Shown here: positions 25,348-35,006 of the stretch, piece after piece
Layout: the number at the start of each line of letters is the position of its first letter
Position numbering within the stretch: the first letter of the stretch is position 1
Origin: an uncultured Collinsella sp.
GTDB lineage: Bacteria > Actinomycetota > Coriobacteriia > Coriobacteriales > Coriobacteriaceae
DNA: 64,000 nucleotides
Assembly (NCBI GenBank): GCA_902490405.1
Contig: CABUDS010000002.1
Location: 46,453 to 110,452, forward strand
Direction of reading: 5' to 3'
Position numbers and translations under genes: made by a program
The notes under the pieces: model-generated
What the model was told of the DNA's origin: nothing
Seen by the model: only the letters and a program-made list of their open reading frames with translations
Database searches by the model: none

Positions 25348-26922
25348 TTACAGCTCGTAGAGCGTGGTGAACTTGTCCTGCAGGTAGCTGCAGTAGTAGC
25401 GGGCATCGAACGCCATGCCGCATGCGCCCTTGATGAGCTCCGGCGCGTCCTTGGCACGGCCCCACTGCCAAATGTGCTCGCCCAGCCAGGCGCGGACGGG
25501 TGCCAGGTTGCCGCTCGCACAGGCGCCGTTGAGGTCGACACCGTCGCGGCACATGGCCGGCACAAACATGGCGTCGTAGGCGCTGCCCAGCGCATACGTG
25601 GGGAAGTAGCCAAACGAGCCGCCGCTCCAGTGCGTATCCTGCAGGCAGCCGCGCGTGTCGTCGGGGACGGGAATGCCCAGGTACTCGTCCATAAAACGAT
25701 TCCAAAGCGCGGGGATGTCCTTGGCCGTGGCCTCGCCGGCAAACAGCATGCGCTCAATCTGGTAGCGCACCATAATATGCAGCGGGTAGGTGAGCTCGTC
25801 GGCCTCGGTGCGGATCAGCGACGGCTGCGCGATGTTCACGGCGCGGTAGAGCGTGTCCTCGTCCACGCTGCCGTAGACCTCGGGCGCGTGACGGCGCAGC
25901 ACCTCGAGCAGCGGTCCCATAAAAGCGCGGCTGCGACCCACGGTGTTCTCAAAGAAGCGGCTCTGGCTCTCGTGGATGCCCATGGAGGTGCCGCCCTCCA
26001 GGCAGGTGCGCGCATAGGCGGGATTGACGCCCAGCTCGTACATGGTGTGACCCGCCTCGTGGATGATGCTGTAGACGTTGGAGATGCAGTCGTCCTCGTA
26101 GATGTGCGTCGCGATGCGCGCGTCGCCCACCGAGAACCCCTCGCTAAACGGATGCTCGGTAAAGGCAAGCGTGGTGTCGTCCAGGTTAAGGCCGACGAGC
26201 TTCATCAGGTCGAAGCTCATGGCACGCTGGGCATCTTCGGGCACGCGGGCGTGCAAAAAGTCTGCAGCGGGCTGCTGGCCGCGCTCGCCGATGGCGTGCA
26301 CGAGCGGCACGACCGTGGCCTTGACCTCGTCGCAAAACGCGTCGAAGCTCTTGGTGGAAAGGCCGCGCTCGTACTGGTCGAGCCAAACGTCGTATGGGTC
26401 GCGCTTGGGGTCCATGAGCTCGGCCTGATGCTTAAGCTGGCAGACGATCTTGTCCACATAGGGCTCAAAGCTCGCCCAGTCATTGGCCGTCTTGGCCTTG
26501 TGCCACACGGCATCGGCCTCGCAGGTGAGCCTGGTCCAGGCCTCGGCTTCTTCGGTGGGAATGGCGCTTGCCTCGCGCTGGTCGCGGCCGAGCACGCGAA
26601 TCTCGTCGAGCAGTTGCGGGTCGTCGATCTTTTCGCCCGCGACTGTCTCACGCGCGAGAGAGCGCACGAGCTCAACGGACTTTTTGCTGGTCAGGAGCTT
26701 GTGATGTTCGCCGGCAAGGGTGCCCATAGCATCGGCGCGGGCCGCGGCGCCGTTGGCGGGAGCAATCGTCGCGCCATCGAACTCGGCAATCTTGAGCAGG
26801 TACTCGCGGGTCCACAGTTTGCCTTCGAGCTTGCGGAATTTTTTGACGGCCTTATCGACCTTCATGCCTTTGGGCGTCTTGCCCACTGCGGGCTTGGCCT
26901 TCTTATCGTGCTTCTCACCCAT
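25348..26922 (-). CDS. Carboxypeptidase M32
   Basis: 524 aa, the usual size for family M32 (thermostable carboxypeptidase 1 type), which removes C-terminal amino acids from peptides with broad specificity. The zinc site HEAGH (in IIHEAGHTMYELG) is present, with the downstream ESQSRFFEN motif supplying the third zinc ligand and the family's TEADELTYPLHI. The ATG at 26922 has AAGGA six bases upstream. A lysine-rich N-terminal extension of about 30 residues precedes the conserved part. Convergent with glmM; divergent from pheST. Confidence 0.93.
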   Translation of the reverse strand: MGEKHDKKAKPAVGKTPKGMKVDKAVKKFRKLEGKLWTREYLLKIAEFDGATIAPANGAAARADAMGTLAGEHHKLLTSKKSVELVRSLARETVAGEKIDDPQLLDEIRVLGRDQREASAIPTEEAEAWTRLTCEADAVWHKAKTANDWASFEPYVDKIVCQLKHQAELMDPKRDPYDVWLDQYERGLSTKSFDAFCDEVKATVVPLVHAIGERGQQPAADFLHARVPEDAQRAMSFDLMKLVGLNLDDTTLAFTEHPFSEGFSVGDARIATHIYEDDCISNVYSIIHEAGHTMYELGVNPAYARTCLEGGTSMGIHESQSRFFENTVGRSRAFMGPLLEVLRRHAPEVYGSVDEDTLYRAVNIAQPSLIRTEADELTYPLHIMVRYQIERMLFAGEATAKDIPALWNRFMDEYLGIPVPDDTRGCLQDTHWSGGSFGYFPTYALGSAYDAMFVPAMCRDGVDLNGACASGNLAPVRAWLGEHIWQWGRAKDAPELIKGACGMAFDARYYCSYLQDKFTTLYEL

Positions 26923-27059
26923 ACCATATCCTTGATCTCGCGAGCCGAGCGCCATGGATGGGCGCACGGCCAGTTTGCACAGCTACCTGCCTTGTACCCA
27001 GTGCGGACAAAACGGAACGCGGCGATATGCTCGCAGAATGTGTTATCCTGTAGCCCAAT

Positions 27060-27341
27060 GCGTTGACGGAGAGGGTTTTGCCCGCCGCGTCGCCGGCAAG
27101 AGAGGGAAGGTCATGGGCTGCAAGCCTTCCTGCGGTGGCAAGGGCCAAGCGTTCACTCCCGAGCAGCGACCTCAACGGGCGCGCGGCCAGCGGCGGCGAA
27201 GCCCCAGTAGGGAAGCCGTGAGCCTCGCGATAAGGGGCGCAGAGTGGGCACGGCGGGCCAGACATCCGCCGGGTCAAACAAGGTGGTACCGCGGAATTCA
27301 ACCGTCCTTGGGCAATGCACATGCCCGAGGACGGTTTTTTA
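27060..27341 (+). promoter_or_regulatory. Phe-specific T-box riboswitch of pheST
   Basis: A leader that senses uncharged tRNA-Phe. The T-box sequence AAGGTGGTACCGCGG lies at 27280-27294. The specifier is most likely TTC at 27152-27154 (Phe codon) in the stem I internal loop. The terminator stem is 27301-27314 with 27322-27335, followed by six T; the T-box region can pair with the 5' side of the terminator to form the antiterminator. pheS starts 86 bases later. Stem I features (AGAGAGG near 27100) fit the class. Confidence 0.93.
27301..27341 (+). terminator. Regulated terminator of the T-box leader
   Basis: A 14-bp stem (one wobble) with a seven-base loop and a T6 run. It is read through when uncharged tRNA-Phe binds the leader. 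Confidence 0.92.
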
Positions 27342-27426
27342 TTACCGAACCGGGCCGCGTTTTCGCAACGTCAGACGGCGGCAGCCGCCTCGGCAAACGG
27401 AGAGCGCGAGAGACGAAAGGGAAGAC

Positions 27427-28503
27427 ATGAGTCTGATTGATGATCTGGTCAAACTCGAGGAAGAGGCCAAGGAGCTCGTCGCAGGCGCCGACGACGCAGC
27501 CAAGCTCGAGGCTGCGCGCGTTGAGCTGCTCGGTCGCAAGGGTCGTATCACCGGCTTGATGCGCATGATGGGCAAGCTCGCCCCCGAGGATCGTCCCGTG
27601 ATGGGCAAGCGCGCCAACGAGATGCGCCAGCTGATCGAGGGCATGCTCGACGAGCGAAACACCGAGATGAAGGCCGCCGCCCTCAAGCGCGCACTCGAGC
27701 ACGACGCCGTCGACATCACGCTGCCGGGCATCCGTCCGCAGATCGGCCACCAGCACCTGATCAAGCAAATCATCGAGGAGGCCGAGGACATCTTCTGCGG
27801 CATCGGCTACACCGTCGAGTCCGGCCCCATGGTCGACACCTCTTACTACAACTTCACCGCGCTCAACGCTCCCATGGATCACCCGAGCCGCTCGGCCCGC
27901 GATACCTTCTACGTGGTCGACAACAACCCCGGCAGCGTCGCGCACCCCGAGGCTCACGCCCACGGCGAGTCCGACGTGCTGCTGCGCACCCAGACTTCGG
28001 GCGTGCAGATCCACACTATGGAGTCGCAGAAGCCGCCCATCTACATGATCTGCCCGGGCACCGTCTACCGTCCCGACACGGCCGATGCCTGCCACCTGCC
28101 GCAGTTCAACCAGATCGAGGGCCTGGTCGTCGACGAGGGCATCACCTTCGGCGACCTTAAGGGCACGCTCGACTACTTTGTTAAGTGCATGTTTGGCGAG
28201 GACCGCAAGACGCGCTATCGCCCACACTTCTTCCCCTTCACCGAGCCCAGCTGCGAGGTGGACGTGAGCTGCCACGTGTGCGGCGGCAAGGGCTGCAACT
28301 TCTGCAAGCACAGCGGCTGGATCGAGATCCTGGGCTGCGGCATGGTCGACCCCAACGTCCTGATCAACTGCGGCATCGACCCCGAGAAGTACACCGGCTT
28401 CGCCTTTGGCATTGGCGCCGAGCGCGTCGCGGCCCTGCGCTACGACCTGCCCGACCTGCGAACTCTCATGACGGGCGATATGCGCTTCTTAAATCAGTTC
28501 TAG
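27427..28503 (+). CDS. pheS: Phenylalanine--tRNA ligase alpha subunit
   Basis: 358 aa, full length. It forms the catalytic core of the alpha2-beta2 enzyme that charges tRNA-Phe. The N-terminal coiled coil (about residues 1-85) is followed by the class II core: motif 2 region ESGPMVDTSYYNFTALN, motif HLPQFNQIEGLVVD, and motif 3 FAFGIGAERVAALRY. A cysteine cluster (CHVCGGKGCNFC) is within the catalytic domain. ATG with AAGGGAAG upstream. Controlled by the Phe T-box and followed by pheT. Confidence 0.97.
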   Translation: MSLIDDLVKLEEEAKELVAGADDAAKLEAARVELLGRKGRITGLMRMMGKLAPEDRPVMGKRANEMRQLIEGMLDERNTEMKAAALKRALEHDAVDITLPGIRPQIGHQHLIKQIIEEAEDIFCGIGYTVESGPMVDTSYYNFTALNAPMDHPSRSARDTFYVVDNNPGSVAHPEAHAHGESDVLLRTQTSGVQIHTMESQKPPIYMICPGTVYRPDTADACHLPQFNQIEGLVVDEGITFGDLKGTLDYFVKCMFGEDRKTRYRPHFFPFTEPSCEVDVSCHVCGGKGCNFCKHSGWIEILGCGMVDPNVLINCGIDPEKYTGFAFGIGAERVAALRYDLPDLRTLMTGDMRFLNQF

Positions 28504-28513
28504 GCCCGGCGGC

Positions 28514-28605
28514 TTTCCCAAGCACCGCACCTTGCCTTTCAATCGTCGGTTGCGTACCTAAGTACGCGGCCCTCCTCTTTCAAGGCAATCTGCGGCACTT
28601 GGAAA
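28514..28605. repeat. Large imperfect hairpin between pheS and pheT
   Basis: Arms 28514-28539 and 28580-28605 match in most positions when folded, leaving a loop with a small hairpin GCGTACCTAAGTACGC (28552-28567). No T run follows. It may be a repeat element or an mRNA-processing structure that sets the pheS:pheT ratio. Confidence 0.65.
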
Positions 28606-28663
28606 ACCCGTCTCCGTTGCAGTTTTTGGCTCAAAGCCGCATTTATGAAAGGAGACCAGTTAG

Positions 28664-31117
28664 ATGCGCGTTTCTTACGACTGGCTCAAGACCATGATCG
28701 ATATTCCGGAGGATCCCAAGACTCTTTCGGACGAATATGTCCGTACCGGCACCGAGGTCGAGGCGATCGATACCGTGGGCGAGTCCTTCGACCACGTGGT
28801 GACCGCCCAGGTGCTCACCAAGACCCCGCACCCCGATAGCGACCACATGTATGTGTGCTCGGTCGACGTGGGCGACAAGAACCTCGACGCTGACGGCAAC
28901 CCCGCTCCGCTGCAGATCGTCTGCGGCGCGCAGAACTTCGAGGCCGGCGATCACATCGTCACGGCCATGATCGGCGCTGTCCTGCCCGGCGACGTCAAGA
29001 TCAAGAAGAGCAAGCTTCGCGGCGTCGTGTCCATGGGCATGAACTGCTCCGCGCGCGAGCTCGGCCTGGGCGGCGACCACTCCGGCATCATGATCCTGCC
29101 CGAGGGCACGCCCTGCGGCATGCCGTTTGCCGAGTATGTGGGCTCGAGCGATACCGTGCTCGACTGCGAGATCACGCCCAACCGCCCCGACTGCCTGTCC
29201 ATGATCGGCATGGCCCGCGAGACCGGTGCCATCTTCGACCGCGATTTCCACGTTGAGCTGCCCGCCATCAAGGTCGAGACCGGCCGCGCGACCGACGACG
29301 AGCTTTCGGTCGAGATCGCCGACGAGGGCCTGTGCGACCGCTACGTTGCCCGCATCGTGCGCAACGTCAAGGTCGGCCCGTCGCCCGACTGGATGGTCAA
29401 GCGCCTTAACGCCCTGGGCGTGCGCCCGCACAACAACATCGTCGACATCACCAACTATGTGATGATGCTCACCGGTCAGCCGCTGCACGCCTTTGATCTG
29501 GACACCTTTGCCGAGCGCGATGGTCACCGCCGCGTGGTGGTTCGCGCCGCCCAGCAGGATGAGAAGTTCACGACGCTCGATGGCGAGGAGCGCGTGCTCG
29601 ACGCCGGCATGGGCCTTATCACCGACGGCGAGCGCCCCGTGGCGCTGGCCGGCGTTATGGGCGGCATGGATTCCGAGATCGAGGACGACACCGTCGACGT
29701 GATGGTCGAGAGTGCCTGCTTCAACGCCGGTCGCACCTCGCACACCAGCCGCGATCTGTCGCTGATCTCCGACGCCTCCATTCGCTTTGAGCGCCAGGTC
29801 GATGAGACCGGCTGCGTGGATGTCGCCAACGTTACCTGCGCGCTCATCGAGGAGATTGCCGGCGGCGAGGTTGCTCCCGGTTATGTCGACGTTTTCCCCG
29901 CGCCCAAGACCATCGACAGCATTAAGCTGCGCCTGGCCCGCGTGCACGCCATCTGCGGTGCCGATATCGAGCCCGACTTTATCGAGCGTTCGCTCACCCG
30001 TCTGGGCTGCACCGTCGAACGCGACGGTGAGGACTTTATGGTTACCCCGCCGAGCTTCCGCCCAGACCTGCCGCGCGAGATTGACCTGATCGAGGAGGTC
30101 CTGCGCCTATGGGGCATGGGCCGCGTGACGGCGACAATCCCGGCTGCCAAGAACCACATCGGCGGCCTGACCCGCGAGCAAAAGCTCACCCGCAAGGTCG
30201 GCGAGATCCTGCGCGCCTGCGGTCTTAACGAGACCACGACCTTTGGCTTTGCCGCCCCGGGCGACCTGGAGAAGATCGGCATGTCCACCGAAGGCCGCGG
30301 TTGCCCCGTGGTGCTCATGAACCCGCTGGTAGCCGAGCAGACCGAGATGCGCCGCTCGCTGTTGCCAGGCCTGCTGCAGTCCGTTGCCTATAACGAGGCC
30401 CACGGCACGCCCAACGTGCACCTGTACGAGGTCGGCAGCCTGTTCCACGGTCGCGAGAACGCCAGCCTGCCCAAGGAGACCAAGTCCGTGGCGGGTGTGC
30501 TCTCGGGCCAGTGGAGCGAGCAGTCCTGGAACATGAAGTACCGTAAGCTGCGCTTCTTCTTTGGCAAGGGCATTGTCGAGGAGCTGCTCGCCCAGCTGCG
30601 CATCGAGAAGGTTCGCTTCCGTCCCGTCGAGGGCGAGGGCTACGCTTTCTTGCAGCCGGGTCGTGCGGCCGAGGTTCTGTCCGGCGGAACCGTGCTGGGC
30701 TGGGTCGGCGAGATTCACCCCGAGGCGCGCGAGGCGATGGGCATCGATGAGGTCGTCGTTGCCTTTGAGCTCGACTTGGACAAGCTGATCAAGGGCGCCC
30801 GCAACCAGGAGAACTACCGTGAGTTCTCGCAGTACCCGGCCGTTGAGCACGACCTTGCCATTGTGGTTGACAACTCCGTGACCTGTGAGGATCTTGAGCG
30901 CCGCATTACGAGCGCCGGCGGTAAGTTGCTCGAGGGCGTGCGCCTGTTCGACGTCTACCGCGATCCCATCCGCATCGGAGCGGGCAAAAAGTCCATGGCC
31001 TTTGCGCTTACGTATCGCTCCGACGACCACACGCTTACCAGCGAAGAGGTCGAGAAAGCGCACCAGAAGATTGTCACCAAGGTATGCAAAGGCGTAAACG
31101 GCGAGGTCCGCGGCTAG
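28664..31117 (+). CDS. pheT: Phenylalanine--tRNA ligase beta subunit
   Basis: 817 aa, full length. Domains in order: tRNA-binding/EMAP-like domain (about 40-155, with VCGAQNF), B3/4 editing domain (about 210-390), B5 DNA-binding-like domain (about 400-475), the inactive class II core, and the C-terminal FDX-ACB anticodon-binding domain (from about 720, FSQYPAVEHDLAIVVD). ATG with AAGGAG upstream. Downstream of pheS in the T-box-controlled unit. Confidence 0.97.
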   Translation: MRVSYDWLKTMIDIPEDPKTLSDEYVRTGTEVEAIDTVGESFDHVVTAQVLTKTPHPDSDHMYVCSVDVGDKNLDADGNPAPLQIVCGAQNFEAGDHIVTAMIGAVLPGDVKIKKSKLRGVVSMGMNCSARELGLGGDHSGIMILPEGTPCGMPFAEYVGSSDTVLDCEITPNRPDCLSMIGMARETGAIFDRDFHVELPAIKVETGRATDDELSVEIADEGLCDRYVARIVRNVKVGPSPDWMVKRLNALGVRPHNNIVDITNYVMMLTGQPLHAFDLDTFAERDGHRRVVVRAAQQDEKFTTLDGEERVLDAGMGLITDGERPVALAGVMGGMDSEIEDDTVDVMVESACFNAGRTSHTSRDLSLISDASIRFERQVDETGCVDVANVTCALIEEIAGGEVAPGYVDVFPAPKTIDSIKLRLARVHAICGADIEPDFIERSLTRLGCTVERDGEDFMVTPPSFRPDLPREIDLIEEVLRLWGMGRVTATIPAAKNHIGGLTREQKLTRKVGEILRACGLNETTTFGFAAPGDLEKIGMSTEGRGCPVVLMNPLVAEQTEMRRSLLPGLLQSVAYNEAHGTPNVHLYEVGSLFHGRENASLPKETKSVAGVLSGQWSEQSWNMKYRKLRFFFGKGIVEELLAQLRIEKVRFRPVEGEGYAFLQPGRAAEVLSGGTVLGWVGEIHPEAREAMGIDEVVVAFELDLDKLIKGARNQENYREFSQYPAVEHDLAIVVDNSVTCEDLERRITSAGGKLLEGVRLFDVYRDPIRIGAGKKSMAFALTYRSDDHTLTSEEVEKAHQKIVTKVCKGVNGEVRG

Positions 31118-31227
31118 GGCTTGCGATGGGGGGCGTAGGGCCTGATGGCGGTTGCTGCGGAGCTCTGCGCGACCGCGGTGTTCGGAATAAGGCATCGCTG
31201 ACCCTGCATATATGACACGCGCATTAC

Positions 31228-31264
31228 AAAACGGCGTGCTGCTTTTGTGGCGGCGCGCCGTTTT
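31228..31264. terminator. Terminator after pheT
   Basis: AAAACGGCG (31228-31236) pairs with CGCCGTTTT (31256-31264). A and T runs are part of the stem, so it can act on both strands. Confidence 0.7.
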
Positions 31265-31282
31265 GCTATCATAGCCTGCGGC

Positions 31283-31310
31283 GTGTTACGAATCATCTAG
31301 CTCGTAACAC
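31283..31310 (+). promoter_or_regulatory. Hairpin in the cbiM leader
   Basis: A perfect 9-bp stem (31283-31291 with 31302-31310) 58 bases before cbiM. I looked for a cobalamin or NiCo riboswitch here because of the gene it precedes, and do not recognise one. Role unknown. Confidence 0.45.
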
Positions 31311-31367
31311 TGATGAAATGGTTCAAGCGGCGCTGCAATCCCATGTGCCGGCAACCGGGAGGCGTAT

Positions 31368-32450
31368 ATGCACATTCCAGATAACTACCTGTCCCCGCAG
31401 ACCGATGCCGTCATGGCGGTGGCGATGGTGCCCGTATGGGTCCATTGCATCAAGAAGGTGCGTGCTACGCTCGATCGCGAGCATATGGCGTTCCTGGGCA
31501 TCTGCGCCGCATTCTCCTTCTTGCTCATGATGTTCAACGTGCCGCTGCCCGGCGGTACCACGGGACACGCCGTTGGCGGCGCGCTCATCGCGCTGCTGCT
31601 TGGCCCGGAGGCCGCGGCCATCGCGGTTTCGGTCGCGCTGGCGCTGCAGGCGCTGCTGTTTGGCGACGGCGGTATCCTGTCCTTTGGAGCCAACTGCTTT
31701 AACATGGCCTTTGTGTTGCCGTTTACCGCTGCTATCGTGTTCCGTGCGCTCAACAGCCGTCTGCACGACAAAAGGTGGGGCACCTCGGCTTCTGCCATCG
31801 TGAGCGGTTGGGTCGGGTTGTGCCTAGCGGCCCTGTGCGCGGCAATCGAGTTTGGTATTCAGCCGATGCTCTTTACCAACGCTTCGGGCGCTCCGCTGTA
31901 CTGCCCCTTCCCGCTGTCCGTGGCTATTCCGGCCATGTTGGTCCCGCATATGCTGGTTGCCGGCGTGATCGAGGGCGTGGCGACGGCCGCCATCTATGGT
32001 TTCATTAAGAAGACGGCGCCGAGCATTATCGTCGGGCCCGAGGCCGTCGATGGCCAGCTTGCCGCCGATGGTACCGCCAAGAAGACTTCCCTAATCCCTA
32101 CGCTCATTCTGGTCGCCGTGCTTGTCTTGGCCACGCCGCTGGGCCTTTTGGCCACGGGTGACGCCTGGGGCGAGTGGGACGCTGAGGGCGCCGCGACCGC
32201 CGTTCAGGAGGCTGGTGACGACAGTCTGCAGGCTTCGGTCGGCCTCGATGCTCCGACCTTTGCCGATGCGCTGCCCACGGGCGACTACCTGCAGGCCTAT
32301 TCCGAGGAGCAGGGCCTTGGCTTTGCCGGCCAGGCCGCGATGTATATTCTTTCGGGCGTGATTGGCGTGGCGGTGCTTACCATCGCATTCCGCCTGGTCT
32401 CGCTGACGGTCAAGGAAAGCGGTGCTCATGGCAATAGCCGAGCTGCCTAG
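31368..32450 (+). CDS. cbiM: ECF-type cobalt/nickel transporter, CbiM/NikM with fused CbiN-like domain
   Basis: 360 aa; ATG with GGGAGG upstream. The N-terminus MHIPDNYLS supplies the metal site of the S component (free N-terminus and His2). About six membrane segments follow, with PGGTTGHAVGGAL typical of CbiM/NikM. After residue 230 a hydrophobic segment with TPLGLLATGDAWGEW and a last membrane helix form a fused PDGLE/CbiN-like domain. Cobalt and nickel members cannot be separated by eye. Part of the cbiMQO operon, overlapping the next gene. Confidence 0.88.
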   Translation: MHIPDNYLSPQTDAVMAVAMVPVWVHCIKKVRATLDREHMAFLGICAAFSFLLMMFNVPLPGGTTGHAVGGALIALLLGPEAAAIAVSVALALQALLFGDGGILSFGANCFNMAFVLPFTAAIVFRALNSRLHDKRWGTSASAIVSGWVGLCLAALCAAIEFGIQPMLFTNASGAPLYCPFPLSVAIPAMLVPHMLVAGVIEGVATAAIYGFIKKTAPSIIVGPEAVDGQLAADGTAKKTSLIPTLILVAVLVLATPLGLLATGDAWGEWDAEGAATAVQEAGDDSLQASVGLDAPTFADALPTGDYLQAYSEEQGLGFAGQAAMYILSGVIGVAVLTIAFRLVSLTVKESGAHGNSRAA

Positions 32451-33264
32451 CTGGCTTGCGGCCGAGGAGCGATATGAGCCCGTGGGGGCTCGGCATCGTG
32501 TGATGCAAAAGAATGTCCTGCACCTGGCGAGCCTGCTTGAGCGGGTTCGCCTGGGTGGAGGCGCGCACGAGGGCGGGTCGATGGTCGACCGCGCCCTTTC
32601 TTGCGTTTCGGCTCCGGTGCGCCTGGTGGGGATGTTCGTTTGCGTTCTGTGCGTGTGCCTGACGCAAAGCCCGCTGTACCTGATGTTGATGGCGGCGATC
32701 GCGTTGGTGCTGGTCGCGGTGCGCCCAGCACGCGGGTTGCGCGCGACTTTTGTGCCGGCGCTCGGCGCCGCGGGGCTTGCGGTGGTTCTGGCACTGCCTG
32801 CCCTGCTGCTGGGCGCTTCTGCCGCGGGCGCCATGCTCAAGATCGCGCTCAAGACGTTCATTAACGTGTCGTTCGTGCTGGGCGTTTCGTGGACGCTCAC
32901 CTGGAGCCGCATGTCGGCGGCGCTCAAGACGCTACAGCTGCCCGACGAGGTCATCTTTACGTTTGATATGGCGCTCAAGCACATCGAGGTGCTGGGACGC
33001 ACGGCGCACGATCTGACCGAATCGGTCATGCTGCGCAGTGTGGGTCGTGCGCCTGCGGGTTTTTCGCGTACCGATTCGATCGCGGGTATCATGGGCATGA
33101 CCTTTATCAAGGCGATGGAATGCAGCCGCGCGATGGACGAGGCTATGCTTTGCCGTGGCTTTGCCGGTGCGTATCCGACTCCCGCGCGGAGCGGCTTTGG
33201 CTGGCGCGATGCGGTCTATGCGGTCGTCGTGGTGCTGCTCGCCGTGTTGTGCGCGGTGCTGTAG
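32422..33264 (+). CDS. cbiQ: ECF transporter T component (CbiQ family)
   Basis: 280 aa. It couples the substrate component to the ATPase. About five membrane segments and the two Ala-Arg-Gly-like coupling motifs of the family are visible: MLRSVGRAP and, after CSRAMDEAM, LCRGFAG. The GTG start has AAGGA five bases upstream and lies inside the end of cbiM; ATG 32428 is an alternative. Co-transcribed with cbiM and the ATPase. Confidence 0.85.
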   Translation: MLMAIAELPSWLAAEERYEPVGARHRVMQKNVLHLASLLERVRLGGGAHEGGSMVDRALSCVSAPVRLVGMFVCVLCVCLTQSPLYLMLMAAIALVLVAVRPARGLRATFVPALGAAGLAVVLALPALLLGASAAGAMLKIALKTFINVSFVLGVSWTLTWSRMSAALKTLQLPDEVIFTFDMALKHIEVLGRTAHDLTESVMLRSVGRAPAGFSRTDSIAGIMGMTFIKAMECSRAMDEAMLCRGFAGAYPTPARSGFGWRDAVYAVVVVLLAVLCAVL

Positions 33265-33308
33265 CGCGGGCGGCCGAGCCGTCGATGTGGATAGGGAAGG
33301 GCGACGTT

Positions 33309-34079
33309 TTGGCAAACGATACGAATGGCGTGATGGGCGCGAGCGGTGCTACTGGCGCCAAGAGCGTGCCGCTCATCGAGTTTCGCGACGTGCTGTTCTC
33401 CTATGCGGGGCATACGGTTGTCGATGGTGTGTCGCTGCAGGTCGATCGTGGTGAACTCGTTGCCCTACTCGGTCCCAACGGCTGCGGTAAGACGACGATT
33501 ATGCGCCTTATCAACGGTCTTGAACTAGCGGACGCGGGTGCGTACCTGTTTGACGGGCACGTGATCGATGCGGCATATCTCAAGGATTCCGCAGCCGCTC
33601 AGCGTTTTCATCAGCGCGTGGGCTTTGTGTTCCAGAATGCCGACGCCCAGCTGTTCTGCGCTACGGTGGGCGAGGAAGTTGCTTTTGGCCCCGCGCAGAT
33701 GGGGCTACCGACAGACGAGCTCGAGCGCCGCGTCCGCGATGCCATGGAGCTGTTCCAGGTTGCCGATCTGGTCGATGCCTCGCCCTATCAGCTTTCGGGC
33801 GGGCAAAAGAAGCGCGTTGCGCTGGCTGCGGTGGTGTCGATGAACCCCGATATCCTAGTGCTCGATGAGCCCACCAACGGGCTCGATGAGGACTCGTGCG
33901 ACATCGTAGTCAACTTTTTGCTGGCCTACGTTGCTGCCGGTAAGACGGTTTTGATGAGTACGCACCATCAAGATTTGGTGCGCCGCCTGGAGGCCCGTGC
34001 CATCTATATCGATCGATATCACCATGTGGTCGAGGCGCCCGTGCCGTCGTATGGAACCGAAAGCGGTGCTGCGGAATAG
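33309..34079 (+). CDS. cbiO: ECF transporter ATP-binding protein (CbiO family)
   Basis: 256 aa. Complete ABC ATPase: Walker A GPNGCGKTT, Q-loop FVFQNADAQLF, signature LSGGQKKRVALA, Walker B ILVLDEPTNGLD and switch histidine in STHHQD. The start is probably TTG 33309, which has GGGAAGGG seven bases upstream; ATG 33285 in the same frame lacks a ribosome binding site. It powers metal uptake with the two upstream genes. Confidence 0.88.
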   Translation: MANDTNGVMGASGATGAKSVPLIEFRDVLFSYAGHTVVDGVSLQVDRGELVALLGPNGCGKTTIMRLINGLELADAGAYLFDGHVIDAAYLKDSAAAQRFHQRVGFVFQNADAQLFCATVGEEVAFGPAQMGLPTDELERRVRDAMELFQVADLVDASPYQLSGGQKKRVALAAVVSMNPDILVLDEPTNGLDEDSCDIVVNFLLAYVAAGKTVLMSTHHQDLVRRLEARAIYIDRYHHVVEAPVPSYGTESGAAE

Positions 34080-34157
34080 TTGCTGCGTAGGGTATGTATG
34101 GCCGCCTGTGCGACTCTGCCGTGATGGTATAGTTAACCAGGTTTTATGGGGGTGGCT

Positions 34158-35006
34158 ATGCCAAGTTGGAACATTCATATCGCTCAAACGGAGCGCTTGC
34201 TGGCACGTGCTAGCGTGCTTGCCGATAGCGTGCGCGACCGCAATGCCTTTTTGTTTGGCTGCGTGGTTCCGGATATCTTCGTGGGCTATATGGTCCCTGG
34301 CATCGCCGATCCCATTCCGTATCGCATTACGCACTTTGCAAAGCCCGAGCCTATCCCTAAGCCGCGCGAGCACGAGTTCTGGGATACCTATGTGGCGCCG
34401 CTGCTTAAAGGCGCACCCGCGGGCGAACCTGCTGAGGCTACCTCGATTGTCGAGGAGCGCGAGCGACTGAACCGCGTGCACTATCCTCAGCGCTACAGGG
34501 ATGCCGAGCCGGTTGTCGGTCCCGGCGCCTGTGAGTTCTCGCTTGCGTCCGAAGATGTGGCGCAGTCGCTGCTCGATTTAACGCTGGGCGTCTGGTCGCA
34601 TCTGGTGGCCGACACGGTATGGAACACGCGTGTGAACCAGTATCTGGAAGCACACGGCGGCAAGCCGTGCGAGGAATTCCGCATTAAAAAGCAGGGCGAT
34701 TTTGACTGGTTTGGCAAGACGCTGGGCATCGTTTCCATTCCGCGTGCGACCGATCGCCTCTATACCGCTGCGACGCGTTTTGGGCAGTATCCCATCCATA
34801 AAGAATATGTGCTCAAGACTATCGGCGTCATGCACGAGATTGTACGCGAAAACCCCGGCGAGCCCGATCATCCGCCGTATCGCCTGCTAACCGAGGAGTT
34901 TTTCGATGCAACGTTTACCGAGGTCATCGAGCTGACCGAGGCGGGATTTGCGGCTCGCGTTGCTGCTTCTGACGTTCCCGCAGTCCCCCTGATCGCTAGC
35001 TGCTAG
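34158..35006 (+). CDS. Zinc-dependent phospholipase C-like protein
   Basis: 282 aa. The ATG at 34158 has GGGGG five bases upstream; ATG 34146 in frame is possible. The order MPSWNIHIA, FGCVVPDIFVGY, RITHF and GVWSHLVADTVWN matches the zinc-dependent phospholipase C fold, where Trp, His and Asp residues bind three zinc ions. No export signal is seen, so it may act in the cytoplasm; many such proteins in gut Gram-positives are of unknown function. The 3' end overlaps the convergent gene by four bases (CTAG). Confidence 0.65.
   Translation: MPSWNIHIAQTERLLARASVLADSVRDRNAFLFGCVVPDIFVGYMVPGIADPIPYRITHFAKPEPIPKPREHEFWDTYVAPLLKGAPAGEPAEATSIVEERERLNRVHYPQRYRDAEPVVGPGACEFSLASEDVAQSLLDLTLGVWSHLVADTVWNTRVNQYLEAHGGKPCEEFRIKKQGDFDWFGKTLGIVSIPRATDRLYTAATRFGQYPIHKEYVLKTIGVMHEIVRENPGEPDHPPYRLLTEEFFDATFTEVIELTEAGFAARVAASDVPAVPLIASC

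Noticed and set aside
26954..27430. Open frame over the pheS leader
   Set aside because: The same bases form a T-box riboswitch with specifier, T-box and terminator.
31118..31367. Cobalamin or NiCo riboswitch before cbiM
   Set aside because: Expected from the gene, but the conserved boxes are not found; only a terminator and a simple hairpin are seen.
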